64,000 nt of DNA, taken from Bradyrhizobium cenepequi. GTDB lineage: Bacteria; Pseudomonadota; Alphaproteobacteria; Rhizobiales; Xanthobacteraceae. The DNA lies in assembly GCF_020329485.1 (NCBI RefSeq), contig NZ_JAGKJI010000014.1, positions 1-64,000 of the forward strand. The letters run 5' to 3'. A program made the translations under genes and the position numbers. The notes under the pieces are model-generated. The model had not been told where the DNA came from. It did not search any database and saw nothing but the letters and a program-made list of their open reading frames with translations. This document shows, in pieces, positions 9,014 to 17,015 of this stretch (its first letter is position 1; the number at the start of each line of letters is the position of its first letter).

Positions 9014-9039
9014 CAACGGTCCCTGATCAACGTCCTCTA

Positions 9040-9137
9040 GCTCATGATCCGACTAGACGTAATCGGATCATGATCTCATCTCTTTGTTTGAGCATGATCT
9101 TTTCGGAAAACCGGTTTCCACTTTTCCGGATCATGCT
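9040..9137 (+). repeat. Intergenic repeat family F, left copy
   Basis: This unit contains two ATCCGA/TCGGAT hairpin arms, then CATCTCTTTGTTTGAGCATG and AACCGGTTTCCACTTTTCCG. An inverted copy with an extra internal segment lies at 12869-12992. The pair brackets the ABC/dehydrogenase operon. Confidence 0.85.
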
Positions 9138-9140
9138 TTA

Positions 9141-10127
9141 TCAACGTCCCTTTACCGGCGTCTCCGCGACGGGCGTGAGCGGCGGCTTGCCGGCGAACCA
9201 GCTCTTGAGATTGTCGACCACGAGCTGATCCATGGCATTGCGCGTTACCACGGAAGCCGAACCGATATGTGGCAGCAGCACGACATTCTGCATCGACTTC
9301 AGCTCGTCCGGCACGTTCGGCTCGGTGGCGAATACGTCGAGGCCGGCGGCCAGAATGGTCCCCGATTTCAGCGCCGCGATCAGCGCCGGCTCGTCCACGA
9401 CGGAGCCTCGCGCGACGTTGATCAGAACGCCGCGCGAGCCGAGCGCCTTCAACACGTCGGCATTGATCATCTTTGCGGTGGAGGCACCGCCCGGCACGAT
9501 CACCACCAGCGTATCCACCGCCTTCGCCATCTCGATCAGATCGGGATAGTGCTGGTAGGACACGCTGGCCGCTGGCCTGCGCGAATGATAGACGACGGGA
9601 ACGAGCGACGCCTCGAGCCTTCGCCCGATCGCCTGCCCGATCCGCCCCATGCCGACGATGCCAACCTTTCGGTCGCGCAGCGAGCCAACGCTCAAGGGAT
9701 AGTTCTGCGTCATCCAGAGGCCGGAGCGCACGTAACGATCGGACTTGATGAATTCACGTAAAGTCGCGATCAGGAGGCCCATGGCGACGTCGGCGACCTC
9801 TTCGGTCAGGACGTCGGGCGTGTTGGTGACGACGATATTGTGCTCACGCGCATAAGCGGAATCGACATGGTCGTAGCCGACGCCGAAGCTCGAGGCGATC
9901 TCGAGCTTCGGGAATTGCGCCAGCACGGTCTTGTCGGTCGACACGGTGTGATAGGTCACGGCCATGCCGCGGATCTTGGCCTTGGTTTCCGGCGTCAGCC
10001 GCTCGAGATCGGCGCGGTTTTCGGCCATGTGCAGGATGAACTGATCGGGAAAGCCATTCTGCAGAATGGGACGGATCGGCCCGTAGACCAAAAGGTCGAT
10101 CTTGTCAGAAGAGATACTTCCAGCCAT
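9141..10127 (-). CDS. D-2-hydroxyacid dehydrogenase family protein
   Basis: A 328-residue NAD(P)-dependent enzyme of the D-isomer-specific 2-hydroxyacid dehydrogenase family, resembling glyoxylate/hydroxypyruvate reductases. It has the nucleotide motif GMGRIGQAIGRR, the substrate Arg in NVARGSVVDE, the catalytic Glu in DVFATEPNVP and the catalytic His in LLPHIGSAS. The start ATG 10125-10127 overlaps the TGA of the permease gene as TGATG, with GAAAGGAAAG upstream, so it is translationally coupled as the last gene of the ABC operon. It may reduce a 2-keto acid derived from the imported solute; this is an inference from position. Confidence 0.88.
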   Translation of the reverse strand: MAGSISSDKIDLLVYGPIRPILQNGFPDQFILHMAENRADLERLTPETKAKIRGMAVTYHTVSTDKTVLAQFPKLEIASSFGVGYDHVDSAYAREHNIVVTNTPDVLTEEVADVAMGLLIATLREFIKSDRYVRSGLWMTQNYPLSVGSLRDRKVGIVGMGRIGQAIGRRLEASLVPVVYHSRRPAASVSYQHYPDLIEMAKAVDTLVVIVPGGASTAKMINADVLKALGSRGVLINVARGSVVDEPALIAALKSGTILAAGLDVFATEPNVPDELKSMQNVVLLPHIGSASVVTRNAMDQLVVDNLKSWFAGKPPLTPVAETPVKGR

Positions 10128-10915
10128 CAGCTTTCCTTTCCAAGCGCGCTCTCGTGCCAGCGCCGCAATACCAGATGCGAAATTAGCGCCAGCACCCCAT
10201 AAATGACAATCCCGGCGACCGAGAGCAGGAACAGCGCCGCGAACATACGTGGAATGTTGAGACGATAGCCGGACTCGGCGATGCGGAAGGCGAGGCCAGA
10301 GCCTGCGCCCGCGGTGCCGGCCGCGATCTCGGCCACGACCGCGCCGATCAGCGACAGTCCGCCAGCGATCCGCAATCCGCCGAGGATGAACGGCAGCGCC
10401 GCCGGCAACTTCAGATAAGACAGCGTCTGCAGCCGCGTCGCGCCGTAGAGCTGGAACAGCCCGGCGAGATTGCGGTCGACCGAATTGAGTCCGAGCGTGG
10501 TGTTGGACAGTACTGGAAAGAAGGCGACGATCCAGGCGCAGACGACCACGGCGGTCTGCTGCTGCAGATAGATCAGAAGCAGTGGCGCGATCGCGATCAC
10601 GGGCGTGACCTGCAGGATCACCGCATAGGGGAACAGCGAATATTCCAGCCATTTCGACTGGTTGAACAACAGCGCCAGCGCGATGCCGCCGATCGCGGCC
10701 GCCACGAATCCTTCAAGCGTGGTCAGCAGGGTAACGCCCAGCGATTGCGACAACACCGACCAGTCGTCGATCAGGGTCTGAAACACCGCCACCGGCCCCG
10801 GCAGCACATAGGGCTGGATGTTGTTGACGCGAACGATTGCTTCCCACAGCAGGAGGGCGGCCGCGAAGACGACGACCGGCAACAATAGGCGGACCGCATG
10901 CAGCGAGGACTTCAT
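10127..10915 (-). CDS. ABC transporter permease, NitT/TauT (SsuC/ThiX-like) type
   Basis: The 262-residue inner-membrane protein has about six hydrophobic segments and the BPD_transp_1 signature near GATRLQTLSYLKLPAALPFI, the loop that contacts the ATPase. Length and the N-terminal LLPVVVFAAALLLWE segment fit permeases for nitrate, taurine, sulfonate or pyrimidine precursors. The start overlaps the end of the ATPase gene by four bases, and its stop overlaps the dehydrogenase start, so all are in one transcript. The partner binding protein is encoded at 11742-12761. Confidence 0.9.
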   Translation of the reverse strand: MKSSLHAVRLLLPVVVFAAALLLWEAIVRVNNIQPYVLPGPVAVFQTLIDDWSVLSQSLGVTLLTTLEGFVAAAIGGIALALLFNQSKWLEYSLFPYAVILQVTPVIAIAPLLLIYLQQQTAVVVCAWIVAFFPVLSNTTLGLNSVDRNLAGLFQLYGATRLQTLSYLKLPAALPFILGGLRIAGGLSLIGAVVAEIAAGTAGAGSGLAFRIAESGYRLNIPRMFAALFLLSVAGIVIYGVLALISHLVLRRWHESALGKES

Positions 10916-11721
10916 GCGCCGGCCTGTCCCGCATAGGCCGGCGCCAGCGCATTGGAAACCTGGCGGCAGAAGCCGGCATATTCGGCGGAGGTGCGGAATT
11001 CCTCGCCGCGCGGCTCGGTCGCGCTGATGCGAAACTCCGCGCCGATGCGGCCCGGCCGCGCCGTCATCACGATCACGCGCTGCGAGAGATACACCGACTC
11101 GAACACCGAATGGGTCACGAAGATCACGGTCTTGTTAAGCTTGCGCCAGAGCGCGAGCAGATCATTGTTGAGGCGGAAGCGCGTGATCTCGTCCAGCGCC
11201 GCGAACGGCTCATCCATCAGGAGAATATCGGGATCGGTGACCAGCGCCCGCGCCAATGAGACCCGCATCTTCATGCCGCCGGACAATTCGCGCGGATAGG
11301 ATTTGGCGAATTCGGCAAGCCCGACCTGCGCCAACGCCTCGTCGATGCGCGCATCCGCCTCGCTCGTCGGCGCATGGGCAAGCTTCAGCGGCAGGCGGAC
11401 GTTCTCGCGCACGCTCGCCCACGGCATCAGGGTTGGCTCCTGGAACACGAAGCCGATCGGATGATGGCCGCGCACTTCCGCCGCCAGACGCGAGACGCTG
11501 ACCGTGCCGGCGGTCGGCGCGGTGAGCCCCGCGATCAGCCGTAACGCCGTGGACTTGCCGCAGCCCGATGGTCCGACCAGCGACACGAACTCTCCGCGTT
11601 GGACGTCGAGGTCGACAGGCCCGAGCGCCGCCACGCCGCTGTCATAGACTTTCGTGACACCGCGCAGGCTCACCGCAAGCGCGGAGCCGGCGTCCAGTTC
11701 GCTCGAGGCTTGCTCGGCCAT
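10912..11721 (-). CDS. ABC transporter ATP-binding protein, NitT/TauT type
   Basis: A 269-residue ATPase subunit. Walker A is GPSGCGKST, the Q-loop is in VFQEPTLMPW, the ABC signature is LSGGMKMRVSLARAL, Walker B is ILLMDEPFAALD and the switch His is in VTHSVFESVYLS. The sequence class matches SsuB/TauB/ThiZ-type importers. The ATG at 11719-11721 is chosen over an adjacent GTG. It is the second gene of the four-gene operon, 20 bases after the binding-protein gene. Confidence 0.92.
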   Translation of the reverse strand: MAEQASSELDAGSALAVSLRGVTKVYDSGVAALGPVDLDVQRGEFVSLVGPSGCGKSTALRLIAGLTAPTAGTVSVSRLAAEVRGHHPIGFVFQEPTLMPWASVRENVRLPLKLAHAPTSEADARIDEALAQVGLAEFAKSYPRELSGGMKMRVSLARALVTDPDILLMDEPFAALDEITRFRLNNDLLALWRKLNKTVIFVTHSVFESVYLSQRVIVMTARPGRIGAEFRISATEPRGEEFRTSAEYAGFCRQVSNALAPAYAGQAGA

Positions 11722-11741
11722 CACGCAACAAATCTTCGTAC

Positions 11742-12761
11742 TTAGTTCTTCGGCCGCAGGTCGAGCCCGACGCCTTTGTTGACGAAGCGTAGCGTATAGG
11801 CCTGGCGGAAGTCGATATCGGAGCGAACGACGCCGGCCCGCACCATCTTGTCGAAGAAGCTCGCCATCCGCTCGTCGGTCATGGCGCCGATGCCGTTCTT
11901 CAAGGAGTCGCCGGAATCGGCGATGCCGTATTCCTTCATCTTGTCGATGGAATAGCTAAGCAGTTCGTCGGTCATTTCCGGATTGAGCTTCTTGATCATG
12001 GCGTTGGCGGCGGCATTATCGCCGTAGAGATAGTTGTACCAGCCGATGATGGACGCGTCGACGAAGCGCTGGACGAGATCGGGCTTCTTCTCGACCAGCT
12101 CGCGGCGGGTCTCGATCAGGGTCGAATAGCTGTTGAAGCCGTAATCGGCGAGCAGGAAGATGCCGGGCTTGAAGTTGGCAGCCTTCTCCACCGCGAACGG
12201 CTCCGAGGTGACATAGCCCTGCATGGCACTCTTCTTGTCCACGATGAAGGGCTGCGGGTTGAAGGTGTAGGGCTTGACCTTGTTCTCACTAAATCCATAT
12301 TCGGACTTCAGCCACTGGAAATAGGTCGTTATCCCCTCCTTGGAGACGAGCAGCGTCAGCGGCTTCAGATCCTCGAGCTTGGTTGCCTTGACGTCAGGAT
12401 GGGTCAACAGCACCTGCGGATCCTTCTGGAACATCGCGGCGACGGCGACCAGCGGCACGTTGTTGGTGACCGCATCGAAGGACTGCAGCGAGTTCGCGCT
12501 CATGAAGAAATCGATCTTGCCGGCGATCAACAGGATGCGATTGTTGTTGTTGGGTCCGCCGGGAACGATGGTGACGTCGAGGCCGTATTTCTTGTAGGTG
12601 CCGTCGGCCACCGCCTGAAAGAAGCCGCCATGCTCGGCCTCGGCGACCCAGTTGGTGCCGAACGAAACCTTGTCCAGGGTCTGGGCCTTTACGGGCGCAA
12701 AGGCCCCAGCCAAGGCGAAAACAGCTATAGTTAACGCTCGCAGCAAAAAGGCCCGGTTCAT
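11742..12761 (-). CDS. ABC transporter substrate-binding protein, NMT1/THI5-like
   Basis: A 339-residue periplasmic protein. A Sec signal peptide (MNRAFLLRALTIAVFALAGA, cleavage after VKA) precedes an NMT1/THI5-like fold starting KVSFGTNWVAEAEHGGFFQA, with IAGKIDFFMSANS and KSAMQGYVTSEPFAVEK further on. The family includes pyrimidine-precursor (ThiY), nitrate and sulfonate binders. The W-x-A-x-x-x-H-G-G-F pattern is close to ThiY-like proteins, but no thiamine gene or TPP riboswitch is nearby. The ATG 12759-12761 has GGAG 8 bases upstream. It is the first gene of the operon. Confidence 0.88.
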   Translation of the reverse strand: MNRAFLLRALTIAVFALAGAFAPVKAQTLDKVSFGTNWVAEAEHGGFFQAVADGTYKKYGLDVTIVPGGPNNNNRILLIAGKIDFFMSANSLQSFDAVTNNVPLVAVAAMFQKDPQVLLTHPDVKATKLEDLKPLTLLVSKEGITTYFQWLKSEYGFSENKVKPYTFNPQPFIVDKKSAMQGYVTSEPFAVEKAANFKPGIFLLADYGFNSYSTLIETRRELVEKKPDLVQRFVDASIIGWYNYLYGDNAAANAMIKKLNPEMTDELLSYSIDKMKEYGIADSGDSLKNGIGAMTDERMASFFDKMVRAGVVRSDIDFRQAYTLRFVNKGVGLDLRPKN

Positions 12762-12868
12762 GGTTGGACTCCGTCGCTTGTTATGGCCCATGATGGGTGA
12801 TGGACGCCGAATGCGTCCGCGGCAGGGCCGGCAAATTACCTCGCAAATCCGCGCAAAGGAACGCCCAG

Positions 12869-12992
12869 AGCATGATCCGGAAAAGTGGAAACCGGTTTTC
12901 CCTCGCGACAAACGCGTAGTGTTTGCGCGGAGATCATGCTCAAACAAAGAGATGAGATCATGATCCGATTACGTCTAATCGGATCATGATCT
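12869..12992 (-). repeat. Intergenic repeat family F, right (inverted) copy
   Basis: This is the inverted counterpart of 9040-9137, with about 25 bases of extra internal sequence around TCGCGACAAACGCG. It lies in the promoter region between the ABC operon and the divergent creatininase-family gene. Confidence 0.85.
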
Positions 12993-13010
12993 AGCGGAGA
13001 AACGTTTGGC

Positions 13011-13823
13011 ATGACTTCGACTGTTCCACTCCGCGACTGGACTGAAATCCGCTGGCCGGAGATCGCTGCCGGCGAACCGGCGCGGTGGATCGCGGTGCTG
13101 CCGCTCGCGGCGACCGAGCAGCACGGGCCGCATCTGCCTGTCGGCACCGATATCATGATCGCCGAAGCCTATCTGGCGCTTGTGCGGGAGCTGTTGCCCG
13201 TCAGCCTCCCCGCCACCTTCCTGCCGATGCAACCGGTCGGCATTTCCACCGAGCATATCGATTTTCCGGGCACGCTGACGCTGCCGGCCGATGTCGCATT
13301 GAAGACGTGGATGGCGCTCGGCGAGAGCGTGGCGCGCGCGGGCGTCAAGAAGCTGGTGATGGTCACGAGCCATGGCGGCAACAGCGCCGCGATGAGTCTG
13401 GTCGCGCAGGATTTGCGCGCGCAACACGGGATGCTGGTGGTCACCACAAGCTGGTCGCGGCTGAGCGCGGCGGAGGAGCTGTTCGACGCGGAAGAAGTGC
13501 GCCACGGCATTCATGGCGGTGCAGTCGAGACATCGATCATGCTCGCGCGCTATCCGCACACCGTGCGCAAGGAAGCGATCGCGGATTTTCATCCCGCCAG
13601 CATCGCGATCGAAAAAGATCACCGCTGGCTGTCGACGCAACGGCCCGCGCCATTCGCCTGGCAGACGCAGGACCTGCACGCAAGCGGCGCGGTCGGCGAT
13701 GCGACGAAGGCGTCCGCGGAGAAGGGCGAACGCCTGCTCGATCACGGCGCGCGCGCGTTCTGCGAGCTGCTTGCGGATGTCGATAACTTCGACGTGAACA
13801 GGCTCGCGGCCGGGCCGCGCTGA
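13011..13823 (+). CDS. Creatininase-family amidohydrolase
   Basis: A 270-residue member of the creatininase family (creatinine amidohydrolase, FAPy deformylase ArfB and MftE relatives). The binuclear metal site is visible in TEQHGPHLPVGTD (Glu, His, Asp), TSHGGNS and HGIHGGAVETS. Family members hydrolyse amide bonds in cyclic amides or formamides. It is divergent from the NMT1-type importer operon across a 249-base region, suggesting that it acts on the imported solute. The substrate is not known. The start ATG 13011 has GGAG about 10 bases upstream. Confidence 0.85.
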   Translation: MTSTVPLRDWTEIRWPEIAAGEPARWIAVLPLAATEQHGPHLPVGTDIMIAEAYLALVRELLPVSLPATFLPMQPVGISTEHIDFPGTLTLPADVALKTWMALGESVARAGVKKLVMVTSHGGNSAAMSLVAQDLRAQHGMLVVTTSWSRLSAAEELFDAEEVRHGIHGGAVETSIMLARYPHTVRKEAIADFHPASIAIEKDHRWLSTQRPAPFAWQTQDLHASGAVGDATKASAEKGERLLDHGARAFCELLADVDNFDVNRLAAGPR

Positions 13824-13963
13824 TCCACTAAGCCGCTGTTCTGACACCCGAATAAGCGACAACCGCAGCGTCCCTCATCTGCTTCGAACCGGAATCGTGG
13901 AGGCTCCGTCCAACGATGCGTGCGAGCCATGCCGGCACCGCCTTCAACAGGATGGAGTTATCC

Positions 13964-14239
13964 ATGTCGATCAAGACCAAGATTGCTGCTCTCGCTCTCG
14001 CCGCGCTCGCTGTCACCGGCACGATCGCAACCTCGACCACCCAGGCGCAAGCCAAGCCCTTCCACCATCACCACTGGGATTGGGGCGTTGGTGCCGGCCT
14101 TGTCGGCGCCGCGGTTGTCGGCAGCGCCATCGCCGCGAACAACGGCTACTACTACGGCGGCTATCGCCGCTGCGGCTGGGTTCGCCAGTACGATGCGTTC
14201 GGCAACTACATGGGCCGCGTGCGTACCTGCAATTTCTGA
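13964..14239 (+). CDS. Small secreted His/Gly/Tyr-rich protein
   Basis: The 91-residue product has a clear Sec signal peptide (MSIKTKIAALALAALAVTG, cleavage after AQA). A His run (FHHHHWDWG), a Gly/Ala hydrophobic patch (VGAGLVGAAVVGSAIAANN) and the Tyr-rich tail YYYGGYRRCGWVRQYDAFGN follow. Similar small exported proteins are common in rhizobia; their function is unknown. The GG-zipper-like stretch could associate with membranes. I use ATG 13964 because GGAG lies 8 bases upstream. Confidence 0.75.
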   Translation: MSIKTKIAALALAALAVTGTIATSTTQAQAKPFHHHHWDWGVGAGLVGAAVVGSAIAANNGYYYGGYRRCGWVRQYDAFGNYMGRVRTCNF

Positions 14240-14392
14240 TCGATCGACGGAGTGGTTTTGGTTGACGCGTTTTCTCAGGCGCGAACCGATAAACCTCCCC
14301 GCGACGCTATGCGGGACAAGCTTCGCTCGAAAACACGTCGACCGTGGATTGTGCGTCCGGCACGGGCGCCTCATCCACCCCGTGTCGTACCC

Positions 14393-14421
14393 GACCCGCC
14401 CGGTTGTCCCCCGGGCGGGTC
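14393..14421 (+). terminator. Strong GC hairpin after the small secreted protein gene
   Basis: GACCCGCCCGG (14393-14403) and CCGGGCGGGTC (14411-14421) form a perfect 11-base-pair stem with a 7-base loop. There is only a weak T-rich tail (ATCCATTTC), so it may terminate or simply block decay. The rest of the gap 14240-14706 shows no gene I can support; an AT-rich stretch near 14500-14540 could hold the porin promoter. Confidence 0.5.
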
Positions 14422-14706
14422 ATCCATTTCGGACCGCGACGACTGATCGCTCCTCCTGTTGCAAAACTGTCATTGAGCGATGCCATCCATCGCAATACTT
14501 AGGTCTCTAGTTGCTATTGCGAATTATTTGCAATAAAGATCGCGGTACAGTGTGGCTTCCCCGATCTGGCGCAAAGGAGGGGAATCAAGACATGCGACCG
14601 GGGCAGAGGCGGCGTGATGATTTCGTGTTGGGGATGGCGACGTAACAGCGCTTTGGGAACGGGCACGTCGCGCCGCCGCGATGTCCGCGCTGGGAATATC
14701 CGCACC

Positions 14707-16707
14707 ATGTCGCGCCGCAGCCGATCCCTTGAGCGGATTCTTGGCCGCGCGGCGGTCGCGACCTTCGCTCTAAGTGGCCCGGCGGTTGCGGCCGACTTCA
14801 AGCTGCCGGTCAAGGCGCCTCACGCACAGCCGCTCTTCGACTGGACCGGGCTCTACATTGGCGCGCATGCCGGCTACAGCTTCGGCTCCTCAAACGCGGT
14901 GCTGGCCGATCCCCTCGTCAGCACCGCTAGCAGCAGGGTGAGCGGCATGATCGGCGGCGTGCAGGCCGGCTACAATGTTCACCTGCCCTCCGGCCTGCTC
15001 CTCGGCGTCGAAGGCGATCTGACCTTTCCGAACTATCTGCCCTCGAATTCGGTGGTGACGTCGCTCGCGACGCCACGCTCGGACTTCGTCGAGCAATGGG
15101 ACTATGTCGGCACGGTACGCGGCCGCCTCGGCTATGCGACTGGCCCGTGGCTCGCTTATGTGACCGGCGGCTTCGCCTATGCCGGCGGACGCTTCCTCAA
15201 CACGCCGACGGCGTTCGGCGACGAGGAGAAGGAGATCCATGTCCGGCTCGGCTGGGCTGCCGGCGCGGGCTTCGAATATGCCTTCGCGCCGCACTGGACC
15301 GCGCGGCTCGAATATCTCTACAGCCAGTTCGACCGGGCCAACATCCAGTTCCTGCCGTCGGGCACGCGGTACTCCTCCAGCCTCGACTTCCAGTCGGTGC
15401 GCATCGGCCTCAACCGCAAGATCGACTGGCCAGGCGGGCCGAGCCTGACACCGAACACCGACATCACCGATCCCGAATCCGATCGCTGGGAGATCCACGG
15501 CCAGACTACCTACCTGCCGCAGGGCTATCCGGCGTTCCGCGCGCCCTACACCGGCACGAACAGCCTGACGCCGGCGCGGCAGGCGCAGGCGACCTGGAGC
15601 AACAGCCTGTTCCTGAATGCGCGGCTCTGGGAAGGCGGCGAGGTCTACTACAATCCCGAACTGCTGCAAGGCTTCGGCTTGAACGACACCGTCGGCCTCG
15701 CCGGCTTTTCCAACGGCGAAGCGCAGAAATCCAATTTCCCCTACCCGCACTACAACACCTCGCGCCTGTTCCTGCGCCAGACCTTCGGCTTCGGCGGCGA
15801 GCAGGAGGAATTGCCGAGCGGGCCGACCCAGCTCGGCGGCAAGGTCGACGTATCAAGATTGACGCTGCAGGCCGGTAAATTCGCGGTGCTCGACGTGTTC
15901 GACGGCAACGCCTACGCCAAGGACACGCGCAAGGATTTCATGAACTGGGCGATGTGGGCGCCGGGCGCGTTCGACTACTCCGCCGATAAGGTCGGCCTGA
16001 CCTATGGCGTCACCGCCGAGCTCAATCAGAAGCGATGGGCGCTCCGCGGCGGATACTTCCTGATGCAGTCGGTATCGAACGCCAACAGCTTCGACACCAA
16101 CGTGTTCGAGCGCGGAACCTACGTGCTCGAATACGAGGGGCGCTATTCGCTGTTCTCACTGCCGGGCAAGATACGCACGATCGCCTGGCTGAACAGCGCG
16201 TTCTCCGGCAGCTATCGCGAGACGCTGAACAATCCCGCCCTCAATCTCGACATTGCGCTGACCCGTGCCGGCCGCCTCAAATACGGCTATGTCGTCAATC
16301 TCGAACAAGCACTCTCCGACGATCTCGGCCTGTTCGGCCGCTGGAGCTGGAATGACGGCAAGACCGAGATCATGGCCTTCACCGACATCGACGCCTCGCT
16401 GTCGATGGGCGCCTCGATCAAGGGCACCAAATGGGGCCGGCCCGATGACGTTATCGGCATTGGCGGCGCGATCAATTCACTGTCAAAGGACCATCGCGAT
16501 TTCATCGCTGCCGGCGGCCTCGGCATTCTGATCGGCGACGGCGCGCTGAACTACCGCCGCGAGCGTATCCTCGAAGCCTACTACGCCTATGCCTTGACCA
16601 AGCAGGTCACCTTGACGGCGGACTATCAGTTCATCACAAACCCCGCCTATAACGCCGACCGTGGCCCGGTGCACATCTTCTCGGGAAGGCTGCACGGGGA
16701 ATTCTAG
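14707..16707 (+). CDS. Outer-membrane fusion: Omp25-like beta-barrel plus OprB-like carbohydrate porin
   Basis: This 666-residue exported protein has a signal peptide (cleavage after PAVAA). An N-terminal 8-strand Omp25/Opa-type barrel (about 45-240) shows FDWTGLYIGAHAGYSFG, WDYVGTVRGRLGYA and WTARLEYLYSQFD. A C-terminal OprB-type porin (about 260-666) contains LFLNARLWEGGEVYYNPEL and ends at HIFSGRLHGEF with a terminal Phe, as in Bam substrates. OprB porins alone are about 400-450 residues, and Omp25-type barrels about 200. The chain therefore holds two barrel-forming units. It probably mediates sugar uptake. Start ATG 14707 gives the best signal peptide. Confidence 0.85.
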   Translation: MSRRSRSLERILGRAAVATFALSGPAVAADFKLPVKAPHAQPLFDWTGLYIGAHAGYSFGSSNAVLADPLVSTASSRVSGMIGGVQAGYNVHLPSGLLLGVEGDLTFPNYLPSNSVVTSLATPRSDFVEQWDYVGTVRGRLGYATGPWLAYVTGGFAYAGGRFLNTPTAFGDEEKEIHVRLGWAAGAGFEYAFAPHWTARLEYLYSQFDRANIQFLPSGTRYSSSLDFQSVRIGLNRKIDWPGGPSLTPNTDITDPESDRWEIHGQTTYLPQGYPAFRAPYTGTNSLTPARQAQATWSNSLFLNARLWEGGEVYYNPELLQGFGLNDTVGLAGFSNGEAQKSNFPYPHYNTSRLFLRQTFGFGGEQEELPSGPTQLGGKVDVSRLTLQAGKFAVLDVFDGNAYAKDTRKDFMNWAMWAPGAFDYSADKVGLTYGVTAELNQKRWALRGGYFLMQSVSNANSFDTNVFERGTYVLEYEGRYSLFSLPGKIRTIAWLNSAFSGSYRETLNNPALNLDIALTRAGRLKYGYVVNLEQALSDDLGLFGRWSWNDGKTEIMAFTDIDASLSMGASIKGTKWGRPDDVIGIGGAINSLSKDHRDFIAAGGLGILIGDGALNYRRERILEAYYAYALTKQVTLTADYQFITNPAYNADRGPVHIFSGRLHGEF

Positions 16708-16813
16708 AGCATATCTTCTGAGCAGGATCGTGCTCAAACGAAAGAGACGGCGCGACAGATCGGCTCAAAGACCGTTGTCCCGCCGCGGTCGCCTCGGGTG
16801 ATGAGGAGCCGCC

Positions 16814-16942
16814 ATACTCGAACAATCCGCTGAGCCCAACCTCATCGACATCCGCGGCGTCTGCCGTTCGTTTCCGAAGGGCAGCGGCGAGAACCTGCTG
16901 GTGCTCGAAAACGTCGACCTGACCATCCGCGCCGGCGACGTT
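16814..16942 (+). pseudogene. Decayed 5' end of a NitT/TauT-type ABC ATPase gene
   Basis: The frame reads I/M-LEQSAEPNLIDIRGVCRSFP, then KGSGENLLVLENVDLTIRAG. This is the first 43 residues of an ABC ATPase up to just before Walker A, after which homology stops. The ribosome site GAGGAG (16803-16808) is intact five bases before the expected start, but the start codon is ATA instead of ATG. The gene is thus both start-less and truncated. Downstream it runs into a REP-like hairpin and the end of the convergent glutamate-synthase-like gene. Confidence 0.75.
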
Positions 16943-16984
16943 CAGTCTGGAGAATCCGCATTAGGGCCGCGGGCTCCGCTTCAC

Positions 16985-17008
16985 CTCTCCCCGCAAGAGC
17001 GGGGAGAG
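16985..17008 (-). terminator. GC hairpin at the 3' end of the glutamate-synthase-like gene
   Basis: CTCTCCCCGC (16985-16994) and GCGGGGAGAG (16999-17008) form a perfect 10-base-pair stem with loop AAGA. It begins 8 bases past the stop of the leftward gene. It resembles family A palindromes and may act as a terminator or 3' protector. Confidence 0.5.
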
Positions 17009-17015
17009 AGAGGAA

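Noticed and set aside
12762..13010. TPP riboswitch before the NMT1-type binding-protein gene
   Set aside because: The characteristic CTGAGA and ACCTGA boxes of a THI element are not seen; the region is taken up by repeat family F.
16708..16750. Possible third copy of repeat family F after the porin gene
   Set aside because: Only AGAGCAT, TGCTCAAACGAAAGAGA and similar fragments match; too degenerate to list as a copy.
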